This document shows positions 28,592 to 37,613 of a stretch of 64,000 nucleotides of DNA, one piece after another. Each line of letters begins with the position of its first letter. Positions within the stretch are counted from its first letter, which is position 1. The position numbers and the translations under genes are program-made. The DNA comes from an uncultured bacterium. GTDB lineage: Bacteria > Bacteroidota > Bacteroidia > CAILMK01. The stretch is taken from the NCBI GenBank assembly GCA_903829945.1, contig CAIKRV010000090.1, positions 18,114 through 82,113 of the forward strand, given 5' to 3'. The notes under the pieces are model-generated. The model was given only the letters and a program-made list of their open reading frames with translations. It was not told the origin of the DNA and searched no databases.

Positions 28592-29176
28592 ATGATTACC
28601 TACGTTGAAGGAAAATATGCAGAACTGACCCCTACTTATGTAGTTGTCGATATTAATGGCCTTGGTTATCAGGTCAATATATCTTTGCATACCTATGAAA
28701 AGGTACTTGGCAAAACTAATGGTAAACTGTTGACTCACTTTGTAGTAAAAGAGGATGGGCAATCGCTTTTCGGATTTTTTGATGAAGAAGAACGAAGCCT
28801 TTTTAAACACTTAATTTCTATTTCAGGGGTAGGGCCGAATACGGCCAGAACAATGTTATCTTCCCTCCCTCCTTCTGAAATAAAAAAAGGTATTATAAGG
28901 GGTGATGCAGGATTTTTGAAAACAGTAAAAGGCATTGGACCTAAATCTGCGCAGCGTATTATAGTTGAATTGCAAGATGTACTTAGTAAGGAAGCTCCTG
29001 AAGGTTATTTAGATCATTCACCTAAAAATAAAACAGCAGAAGAAGCAATTTCAGCGATGGTCATGTTAGGATTTAATAAATTACAAGCGGAAAAAGTAGT
29101 TTTAAAAGTAATTAAGGATCAAAACCAAGATACTAGTGTTGAAGAAATAATTAAACAAGCTTTGCGTATGATTTGA
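28592..29176 (+). CDS. ruvA: Holliday junction branch-migration protein RuvA
   Basis: A 194-residue DNA-binding subunit that holds the four-way junction for the RuvB motor. The N-terminal OB barrel starts MITYVEGKYAELTPTYVVVD; two helix-hairpin-helix motifs follow (ISGVGPNTARTMLSSL and VKGIGPKSAQRIIVEL), and the C-terminal RuvB-contacting three-helix domain ends the protein (EEAISAMVMLGFNKLQAEK). Usual length. sprA starts 36 bp downstream on the same strand. Confidence 0.97.
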   Translation: MITYVEGKYAELTPTYVVVDINGLGYQVNISLHTYEKVLGKTNGKLLTHFVVKEDGQSLFGFFDEEERSLFKHLISISGVGPNTARTMLSSLPPSEIKKGIIRGDAGFLKTVKGIGPKSAQRIIVELQDVLSKEAPEGYLDHSPKNKTAEEAISAMVMLGFNKLQAEKVVLKVIKDQNQDTSVEEIIKQALRMI

Positions 29177-29212
29177 ACATTTACATTTTGTAATTTTAGG
29201 TAGTTAACACTT

Positions 29213-32200
29213 TTGAATAAGATTTTAAGTTTTTCATGGCAAGGAGCCTTGGCCACTGCAGGAATTTGTGCTGCTTCTGTAGCACTATATGCTAGTGTAT
29301 TTGCTCCAAAAGTCAATTTCCATGACGCAAGTTCCGCCGTAGGAGGAACTGCTCCGGACTCTCCCGTAGTGGCTACCCTTCCTATGGATTCTACGAAGAA
29401 AAAATCAAAAGACTCTTCTAATTCCGTTCAAACCGATACCAATAGTTTACACTATCCTATTAAGGTTAATCCTGATGATCCATATAAAAATACCAAAAAC
29501 ACCAGTATTGACCTCAAAAATCCTCCGGCGATAGAAAGAAAAAAGGATATTGATACCTCATTAAAGTATTATAAAATTAATACTTCAGTTGGTGATGAAG
29601 ACTTAACAAATGAACAATATGTTCCTTTTAAGGAATCAAATAAACAAGATACCAAAACTTGGATTCAGGATTATTTCAAAAAAAGAACCCAAGCGCAACC
29701 GGCCACCATTCAAAAATCATTACTTCCGCCAAAAATTGTCAACCAATCTATTCTGGGTGATTTATTCGGGGGCTTAGTAGATATTCAACCCAGAGGTACC
29801 GCAGAATTAACCTTTGCCGGTGATATTAATAGAATTAAAAATCCTAACTGGTCTTTAAGTGAACAAAGTACCACACAATTTAAATTTGATCAAAAACTTA
29901 ATTTAAATGTAGTAGGAAATATAGGTAACAGAATTAAATTAGGTATTAACTATAATACGGATGCAAGTTTCGATTTCCAAAACCAAAAGAAAATAAATTA
30001 CCAAGGTCAGGATGATGAAATAATAAAAAGTATTGAACTTGGTGACGTATCTATGCCTGCCAGTAATTCCCTCATTGCAGGTAGTCAAAGTTTATTCGGG
30101 GTAAAGGCATCTTTCCAATTCGGAAAATTATTTTTAACCGGCGTTTATTCTCAATCTAAAAGTGAGCATAAAGAAATTACGGTTGAAAATGGTGCACAAC
30201 GCCAAACTTTTAATATTACTGCTGATAATTATGATGTAAATCGTCACTTTTTCCTGGCACATTATTTCAGGAATCATTATGATGAGTTTAATAATAACTA
30301 TCCTGCTATGTCGAATATTGTGGTAACAAGGGTAGAAGTTTGGGTAACCAATACCAATGGTAGTGTAAATAATACCAGAAGTGCTGTTGCTTTTATGGAC
30401 CTTGGTGAAGATACCAATGCCTACAATAAAAAAATTGTTATTAATAGAGTTGCGGCGCCTCCTGATAATAGTACCAATAATTTATATTCTTATTTAACGA
30501 GCAATCCTTCTTTCAGAGATAAGAATTCAACTGCTTTATCCTCAAATAGTACTTATTCTGCGGGCTTAGATTATGTAAAAACTGATAATATGCGTCAGTT
30601 AAGTGCCAATGAATTTACCATCAACTCACGTTTAGGATATATTTCATTAACCCAACCGCTTCCGGATGGGGCCTCATTGGCTGTAGCTTTTGAATACACA
30701 GTTAATGGCGTAAGGTATCAAGTTGGTGAATTTGCACGTGATGTGCCTAATGACCCGAATAAACCAAATGTAATTTTTGTAAAAATGCTGAGAGGTATTA
30801 ATACAAGAACTACTATTCCAATTTGGAGATTGATGATGAAAAACATTTACTCTTTTGGTGGTTATCAGGTACAACCTACTGAATTTAAAATGCAGGTTAT
30901 TTATGAAGATAATAAAAGTGGATCTTTCTTAAATTATCTTCCGGTTCCTACGCAAAAAAATATTGACGGATTACCATTAATTCGTGTTCTTGGTTTAGAC
31001 AGATTCAACTCCATACAAGAAGCAAAACCTGATGGTAATTTCGACTTCTTAGATGGATATACCATTAATGCCTCCCAAGGGCGAATTATCTTCCCGGTAC
31101 TTGAACCATTCGGTAAAAATTTATTGGATAGTTTCCATGATAAAACATTGGGAGAAACTTTTGTTTACGACTCTCTATATTCCACTACCCAATCCGTAGC
31201 TAAGCAACAAACCAACAAAAATAAATTCTCCCTCCGAGGTTCCTACCAAGGAGCCTCCGGTTCCGATATCTCATTAAATGCTGTGAATGTTCCTCAGGGC
31301 TCGGTAAAAGTATATGCCGGCGGACAAGAACTTAGAGAAAATATAGACTATACAGTGGATTACACTTTAGGTCGCGTAAAAATCATTAACCCCGGAATTG
31401 CAAATTCCGGCTCCGTAATTAGAGTATCTCTGGAAAGCAATACCTTATTCAGCATCCAGCAAAAAACATTAATGGGCATGCGGGCTGAATATAAGTTTAA
31501 TAAAGACCTTTACTTAGGAAGTACTTTAATGTACCTGCGTGAAAGACCACTCACTCAAAAAGTAAACGTTGGTGAAGAGCCGATCAGAAACTTAATGTGG
31601 GGATTGGATGGTAGCTATTCCAAAGAATCAAGGTTCTTAACGCAACTAGTTAATAAGCTACCGTTTATTAATACCAAAGAAAAATCCACCTTTTTTGCAA
31701 AAGCTGAATTTGCACAAATTATTCCAGGTCACCCGGTATTAATTAATGACCCGGGGGAAACCGGTGGGGTATCCTATATTGACGATTTTGAAGGCAGCGA
31801 AGTACCCTATGATTTGCGTTTAGGAAATTATTGGGTAATGTCCAGCACTCCTACCCATGTTGCAAAATTTCCGGAAGCCGATAGTACCAATAAATGGTCC
31901 TATAATTTTAACAGGGCCAAATTATCATGGTACACCATCGATCCGTTGTTCTTTAGAAATAACAGCTTAACGCCGGACTATGTGAAAGCTGATAAAAACA
32001 TGCAGAGTAATCATTACATGCGTGAGGTTTTAGAAACAGAAGTATTCCCTAACAAACAATTACCTAATGGGGTACCGGGTACTTTGCCTACGTTTGATAT
32101 GGTTTATTATCCGAAAGAAAGAGGCCCGTATAACTTCGATACCCGTGTAGGTGAAATTGATAATAACGGTCGCTTTATACATCCGGAAAATAAATGGGCC

Positions 32201-35200
32201 GGTATTATGCGCAAAATTGAAACCACAGATTTTGAAGCGGCAAATATCGAGTACGTTGAAATGTGGGTACTTGATCCTTTTATTTATAATAAAGGAGCTA
32301 ACGGCGGAGAATTGTATGTACAATTAGGAAATATCTCTGAAGATATTTTGAAGGATGGTCAAAGAAGCTGGGAAAACGGGCTTCCTAAAACATCCACCCC
32401 TCAAAATGTGGATACTACCGTATGGGGAAGAATTCCTAATGGTATCCAAGTAACCAATGCATTTGATAATGACCCAACCTCTCGTCAATACCAGGACGTA
32501 GGTTATGATGGCTTAGGTCCATCCACCGGCGACGCCAATAATGATGCAGACGAAAAAGCATTTTATGCTCCTTATATTAATCAATTAAAAGCAAGATTAG
32601 CCACCGGATTCAATCAGAATGTTTATAATAAATTAGTTTCTGACCCTTCCGGTGATAACTTCCATTTTTATACCGGCGCAGATTATAATGCCAATAAAAC
32701 AGATGTTATTACTTGTTATAAAAACTTTAATAATCCTCAGGGCAATACTCCTATCTCCACCAACGGCAATACAGTAGGATATGGTTCTTCCAATCCGGAT
32801 GATGAAGACATTAATAGGGATTATACACTATCTCCGCCTAACGAAGATTATTACGAGTATAAACTTAAAATAACCCCGTCTTCCTTAGTTAAAGATAAAA
32901 ACTTTGTGACGGATGTTTTGCAAATTCCGGTAACCTTGAAAAATGGTAAAACGGAAACAGTAACTTGGTACCAAATTAAAATCCCGATTAATAGCTACAC
33001 TAATAAAGTTGGAAGCTTAACCGATTTTAAATCGATTCGTTATATGCGGATGTATATGACAGGATTTACCGATTCTACCATTTTACGTTTTGCACAATTA
33101 CAATTAATCAGAAGTGATTGGAGAAAATATATTTTTGCTTTGAACAGTGCAGGACCTTATGTGACTACAGATCCTAATCCTGCTGACTTCACGGTATCCA
33201 CAGTAAGTATTGAACAGAACTCGCACCGTAGGCCGCCATACGTTATCCCTCCGGGCGTTCAGCGTACTATTGACCAAAGCACCCCTGACCAAATCCAACA
33301 AAATGAGTCATCCTTATCCTTGAAGGTATGTAACCTTGCCGACGGCGATGCAAAAGCAGTATTTAAAACGACTACTCTGGATGTCCGCTTATATAAAAAA
33401 TTAAAAATGTATGTGCATGCCGAAGGTGCAAATCTTCACGATAATGACATGCATATTTTTATCAGAATGGGTACTGATTTAACCGGCAATTATTATGAAT
33501 ATGATATGCCGTTAAAAGTTACTGCATTAAATGCCACCAGCAAAGATGCTATTTGGCCTTCTGATAATAATATTATACTTCAATTATCTGATTTATATGG
33601 CGCAAAACAACAAAGAGATTTAGATCATGTGAGTTTATTACTGCCATATTTAAGACCGGCCTCTGATGGAAAAGGCACAGTATCGGTCATTGGTAATCCT
33701 GATTTAGGAAATATCAAATCTATCCTCATCGGTGTCCGAAATCCAAAAGATAATGGTCAACCCGTTTGCGGTGAAGTATGGGTGGATGAATTGCGTGTAA
33801 CCGATTTCGATGAATCCGGAGGTTGGGCAGCCAATGCCACAGTTAAAGCTAAACTAGCCGATGTTGGTACCCTCGCATTTTCCGTCAATAGAAGAACGAT
33901 AGGTTTTGGGAATATAGACCAAAGTGTACAGCAAAGAAGCCAAAGTGATACCAGAGGTTTAGATTTTGCCTCCTCTTTGGAATTGGGTAAATTCTTGCCG
34001 ACCAAATTAATTAAAATCCCGATGTATTATACCTATTCTCAAACGGTAAGTACACCACGATTTAATCCTTTGCGACAAGACCTCCCATTCCAGGATGTAA
34101 TTAATGCATACAGCCAATCGCCGGCTAAGCAGGATTCTGTACTGAAGGCTAATCAGGATTATTCTTCGCGAACGAGCTTGAACTTTACTAATATTCAAAA
34201 AATTCGAGGGCCTAATCAGAAAAAAACACATTTCTGGGATATTGAAAATTTCTATGCTACCTATGCCTATTCGGAAGTTTATAAACGAAATATTGAAAAA
34301 GTTTATGACTATGATAGAAATTATAGAGCCATTGTAGGCTACGCTTATACTTTCCCTACCAAAACCATTACACCGTTTAAAAAGAAAGGAGATACCAAAA
34401 AAAATAATCCATTCTTTAAATTAATAACTGATTTTAATTTTAACTATTTACCGACCTCCTTTAGTACCAGTGCAGAAGTATTAAGACATTATAATGAAAT
34501 TTTATATCGGAATACGGATGATTATAAGGCCATCATCGTTCCGCTTTATGATAAGAGTTTAAAAATGAATAGAAAATATGATTTCCGGTGGATGCTCACC
34601 AAATCATTGAAGTATTCATTCTCGGCAGGAGCTACTTCAAGATATGATGAAAGAGATGGAAATATTGGCGTGAGCGAATTGGTAGATAGCATTCGCAAAG
34701 GTGGCATCATGCAGGATTATTCGGAGCTTAATAATGTAACTTATGATGTTCCGATCAGTAAACTACCCTACATGGATTTTGTCACCTTACAGACAACTTA
34801 TCAAGGACAATATCATTGGAGCGGGGCATTCCCTGCACGACCTGAATTAGGTGCTACCATTTCTAATTCCCAAACAGAAAGTGGAAACTTGCAACTTAAT
34901 ATGCTGAATCTTTATAACAGGGTAAAATTCTTTAAAACTATTTTATCCGGAAAAAGTTATGCCGATTTAAAACGTCAGGAAAAACAAAAAGAGCTCAATG
35001 ATAAGCGAGCCAAACAAGGAATTGATACGACTGCAAAACCTAAAAAGGTACAATATAATGGCGGTGCAATAAAATTAGCGGAAGGCCTTACCAAAGTATT
35101 ACTGAGCCTTCGCTCTGCTTCATTAACTTATTCTGCCAATGATGGTACTGCCTTACCGGGTTTCCGATATTCGCCTACCTTCCTAGGCATGGACCAAAAA

Positions 35201-36430
35201 ACAGGTGATTATAATGCGCCCGGATTTAAGTTTACCACCGGCTTACAGGAAAGCGCCACACAATTATTATCACGTGCCCGGGCCAATAACTGGATAACGC
35301 AGGATACCAACCTCTCGGCATACTTTTTACGAAACCATGGTACCAATATTACCGGTCAGGCCACCTTGGAGCCTATTAAAAACTTCCGTTTAACGGTGGA
35401 TTTCTCGAGAAAAGAAAGTCTAAATCATTCTTCCATTTATAAATGGAACGGTACGGACTTCGTGGAACAAAACCCTATTGATGCCGGTAGCTTTACCATG
35501 TCCTATTTTGCCATGAGTACTGCTTTTGCAAATAATGATGCTACCTTTAATAGATTTGAATCTTACACAAAGATTATGTCGCATCGACTGGCAAATGCCA
35601 ATCCGCATGCCCGTAATAAAGGTGATGATAGCGCAGGATATGCCGTAGGATATGGACAGGCACAACAAGAAGTAATTCTTTATTCCTTCTTGGCTGCCTA
35701 TACCGGCAAGGATATTAATACGGCCAAAATGATCGCATTCCCTTCTATTCCTTTGCCTAATTTTAGATTAAATTATACCGGGCTAAGCAACTTGCCGGGC
35801 ATTAAAAAATACGTAAAAACACTAAGTATTACCAGTGGTTATCGATCTACCTATACAGTAGCAAATTATCAAAGTACTTTGGGTTGGGATCCTAATACGG
35901 ATCCTATAAAAGGCAAAAACCTGGACCCGCAATTCCGGATTGATAATTTCTCCATGACGGAAGATTTTTCACCATTACTGGGAATAGATATTGCTTGGAT
36001 CAATAAATGGACTTCAAAATTTGAATATCGCAGAAGCCGTAATATTGCTTTCTCGATGTCGAACTTAACCATGACAGAAATTGCCACCAGTGAATTTGTA
36101 ATTGGTGCAGGATATCGGACCAATAAGTTGCTCTTACCTTTCCGGGTCAGCAGAAAGAAAACTTATTTAATGAATGACTTTAACTTTAGGCTGGATTTAT
36201 CTATCAGGGATAATCAAACTAATCTCAGGGTACTGAATCAAACCACTTCACAGCCTTCCTCCGGTGCCCAAGTAATCAGTTTAAAACCTGCTATAGACTA
36301 TACCCTGAGCAAGTCATTATTACTGAAAATATTTTATACCCAAAATATTACCAATCCTCATGTATCTAATCAATACCCTACTACCCAAATCCAGTTTGGA
36401 TTTAGCCTAAGGTACACTTTGGCACCATAG
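29213..36430 (+). CDS. sprA: T9SS outer-membrane translocon SprA
   Basis: A 2405-residue protein matching SprA, the very large barrel through which type IX secretion cargo leaves the outer membrane; in motile species it also supports gliding. It starts at TTG (29213), since no ATG occurs before the export signal LNKILSFSWQGALATAGICA. Recognisable features include the LLPPKIVNQSILGDLFGG region, EFTINSRLGYISLTQPLPDG, FEGSEVPYDLRLGNYW, and a terminal strand FGFSLRYTLAP. It follows ruvA. The several T9SS-sorted proteins in this window are its expected cargo. Confidence 0.95.
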   Translation: MNKILSFSWQGALATAGICAASVALYASVFAPKVNFHDASSAVGGTAPDSPVVATLPMDSTKKKSKDSSNSVQTDTNSLHYPIKVNPDDPYKNTKNTSIDLKNPPAIERKKDIDTSLKYYKINTSVGDEDLTNEQYVPFKESNKQDTKTWIQDYFKKRTQAQPATIQKSLLPPKIVNQSILGDLFGGLVDIQPRGTAELTFAGDINRIKNPNWSLSEQSTTQFKFDQKLNLNVVGNIGNRIKLGINYNTDASFDFQNQKKINYQGQDDEIIKSIELGDVSMPASNSLIAGSQSLFGVKASFQFGKLFLTGVYSQSKSEHKEITVENGAQRQTFNITADNYDVNRHFFLAHYFRNHYDEFNNNYPAMSNIVVTRVEVWVTNTNGSVNNTRSAVAFMDLGEDTNAYNKKIVINRVAAPPDNSTNNLYSYLTSNPSFRDKNSTALSSNSTYSAGLDYVKTDNMRQLSANEFTINSRLGYISLTQPLPDGASLAVAFEYTVNGVRYQVGEFARDVPNDPNKPNVIFVKMLRGINTRTTIPIWRLMMKNIYSFGGYQVQPTEFKMQVIYEDNKSGSFLNYLPVPTQKNIDGLPLIRVLGLDRFNSIQEAKPDGNFDFLDGYTINASQGRIIFPVLEPFGKNLLDSFHDKTLGETFVYDSLYSTTQSVAKQQTNKNKFSLRGSYQGASGSDISLNAVNVPQGSVKVYAGGQELRENIDYTVDYTLGRVKIINPGIANSGSVIRVSLESNTLFSIQQKTLMGMRAEYKFNKDLYLGSTLMYLRERPLTQKVNVGEEPIRNLMWGLDGSYSKESRFLTQLVNKLPFINTKEKSTFFAKAEFAQIIPGHPVLINDPGETGGVSYIDDFEGSEVPYDLRLGNYWVMSSTPTHVAKFPEADSTNKWSYNFNRAKLSWYTIDPLFFRNNSLTPDYVKADKNMQSNHYMREVLETEVFPNKQLPNGVPGTLPTFDMVYYPKERGPYNFDTRVGEIDNNGRFIHPENKWAGIMRKIETTDFEAANIEYVEMWVLDPFIYNKGANGGELYVQLGNISEDILKDGQRSWENGLPKTSTPQNVDTTVWGRIPNGIQVTNAFDNDPTSRQYQDVGYDGLGPSTGDANNDADEKAFYAPYINQLKARLATGFNQNVYNKLVSDPSGDNFHFYTGADYNANKTDVITCYKNFNNPQGNTPISTNGNTVGYGSSNPDDEDINRDYTLSPPNEDYYEYKLKITPSSLVKDKNFVTDVLQIPVTLKNGKTETVTWYQIKIPINSYTNKVGSLTDFKSIRYMRMYMTGFTDSTILRFAQLQLIRSDWRKYIFALNSAGPYVTTDPNPADFTVSTVSIEQNSHRRPPYVIPPGVQRTIDQSTPDQIQQNESSLSLKVCNLADGDAKAVFKTTTLDVRLYKKLKMYVHAEGANLHDNDMHIFIRMGTDLTGNYYEYDMPLKVTALNATSKDAIWPSDNNIILQLSDLYGAKQQRDLDHVSLLLPYLRPASDGKGTVSVIGNPDLGNIKSILIGVRNPKDNGQPVCGEVWVDELRVTDFDESGGWAANATVKAKLADVGTLAFSVNRRTIGFGNIDQSVQQRSQSDTRGLDFASSLELGKFLPTKLIKIPMYYTYSQTVSTPRFNPLRQDLPFQDVINAYSQSPAKQDSVLKANQDYSSRTSLNFTNIQKIRGPNQKKTHFWDIENFYATYAYSEVYKRNIEKVYDYDRNYRAIVGYAYTFPTKTITPFKKKGDTKKNNPFFKLITDFNFNYLPTSFSTSAEVLRHYNEILYRNTDDYKAIIVPLYDKSLKMNRKYDFRWMLTKSLKYSFSAGATSRYDERDGNIGVSELVDSIRKGGIMQDYSELNNVTYDVPISKLPYMDFVTLQTTYQGQYHWSGAFPARPELGATISNSQTESGNLQLNMLNLYNRVKFFKTILSGKSYADLKRQEKQKELNDKRAKQGIDTTAKPKKVQYNGGAIKLAEGLTKVLLSLRSASLTYSANDGTALPGFRYSPTFLGMDQKTGDYNAPGFKFTTGLQESATQLLSRARANNWITQDTNLSAYFLRNHGTNITGQATLEPIKNFRLTVDFSRKESLNHSSIYKWNGTDFVEQNPIDAGSFTMSYFAMSTAFANNDATFNRFESYTKIMSHRLANANPHARNKGDDSAGYAVGYGQAQQEVILYSFLAAYTGKDINTAKMIAFPSIPLPNFRLNYTGLSNLPGIKKYVKTLSITSGYRSTYTVANYQSTLGWDPNTDPIKGKNLDPQFRIDNFSMTEDFSPLLGIDIAWINKWTSKFEYRRSRNIAFSMSNLTMTEIATSEFVIGAGYRTNKLLLPFRVSRKKTYLMNDFNFRLDLSIRDNQTNLRVLNQTTSQPSSGAQVISLKPAIDYTLSKSLLLKIFYTQNITNPHVSNQYPTTQIQFGFSLRYTLAP

Positions 36431-36458
36431 CAGGGCAAAAATAAAAAGTAAAGCTTTT

Positions 36459-37548
36459 TTAATGATTGGCAGTACTCATCAGGAAGGCCTTCATAAATTC
36501 GTTGAGGTCTCCATCCAATACCCCCTGGGTATCGGAAGTTTCTACGCCTGTACGCAAATCTTTAACCAACTTATAAGGATGCAATACATAGTTCCGGATT
36601 TGAGAGCCCCATTCAATTTTTTTCTTAGACGCTTCAGTCTTATCACGGGCATCATTTTGCTTTTGTAATTCCAATTCGTACAACTTGGATTTTAAAAGTT
36701 TTAATGCCTTTTCTTTATTCATTAATTGCGAGCGCTCTTGCTGACATTCTATAATAATTCCGGTAGGCGCATGGTGCAAACGCACCGCCGTTTCTACTTT
36801 ATTTACATTTTGTCCGCCTGCTCCGCCGGAACGAAAAGTATCCCAGCTGATATCGGAAGGATTTATTTCTATCTCAATAGAATCATCTATTAACGGATAA
36901 GTAAAAATAGAAGCAAAAGAGGTATGCCTGCGTGCATTAGAATCAAATGGAGATATGCGTACCAAACGGTGAACGCCTATTTCAGCTTTGAGGTAGCCGT
37001 AAGCAAATTCCCCGTCAAATTCTAAGGTAGCAGATTTAATTCCTGCACCATCTCCTTCTTGGTAATCTATCTCGGTGAGTTTATAACCATTGCTTTCTCC
37101 CCACATTCTATACATTCTATACAACATGGCTGCCCAATCCTGACTTTCTGTTCCTCCTGCACCGGAATTAATTTCCAGCACGGCTGACATTTGGTCTTCT
37201 TCTCCACTCAACATATTTTTGAATTCCAAATCTTCCAAGGCTTTAAAGGCAATGGCATATTGTGCATCCACTTCGTCCTCGCCGGCTTCCCCTTCTTTAT
37301 AAAATTCATAAATCACATGGAGGTCATCCACCTTTTGTTGCAAAGCATAAAAGGCCAAGGCCCAACTTTTAAGGCTTTTTCCTTGACGTAATAATTTTTC
37401 TGCTTCTTTAGGCTCGTCCCAAAAATTGGGTGCTAATGATTGCTCTTCAATTTCCTTTAACTTGTTTTCCTTACCGGCAATGTCAAAGATATTGTTTTAA
37501 AGCCCCGGTGCGGGACTGTAGTTCACGAAATTGGTCTGGTGTCATCAT
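36459..37548 (-). CDS. prfB: Peptide chain release factor 2, programmed +1 frameshift
   Basis: RF2 reads UGA and UAA stop codons. Translation starts at ATG 37548 ([10 protein letters not shown]), runs 21 codons and meets an in-frame TGA (37485-37483) within CTT TGA C, then continues in the +1 frame (GAC ATT GCC) to 36459, giving about 362 residues. The stop-recognition loop SPF is in [12 protein letters not shown] and the peptidyl-hydrolysis motif GGQ is in [16 protein letters not shown]. The UGA autoregulates synthesis: scarce RF2 promotes the shift. The usual Shine-Dalgarno-like stimulator directly upstream is absent; TAAAACAATAT precedes CTT. Convergent with sprA. Confidence 0.96.
37483..37489 (-). 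promoter_or_regulatory. prfB programmed frameshift site
   Basis: The slippery CTT (37488-37486) followed by TGA and C is the classic RF2 recoding site. The zero frame stops at codon 22 and the +1 frame carries the rest of RF2 without interruption. Confidence 0.95.
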
Positions 37549-37555
37549 AACACGG

Positions 37556-37563
37556 CAAAATTA
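37556..37563 (-). promoter_or_regulatory. -7 promoter element of prfB
   Basis: TAATTTTG on the minus strand ends 7 nt before the prfB ATG, predicting a leader of only a few nucleotides. Confidence 0.4.
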
Positions 37564-37613
37564 CAAAATATTATTTTAGCACCTCCTGCCATGATTAAAC
37601 AGGTATTTTGATT

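Noticed and set aside
36442..36460. AAAAAG/CTTTTT inverted repeat between sprA and prfB
   Set aside because: The stem is only A/T pairs apart from one, so it is too weak to call as a terminator, although some stop signal is expected between these convergent genes.
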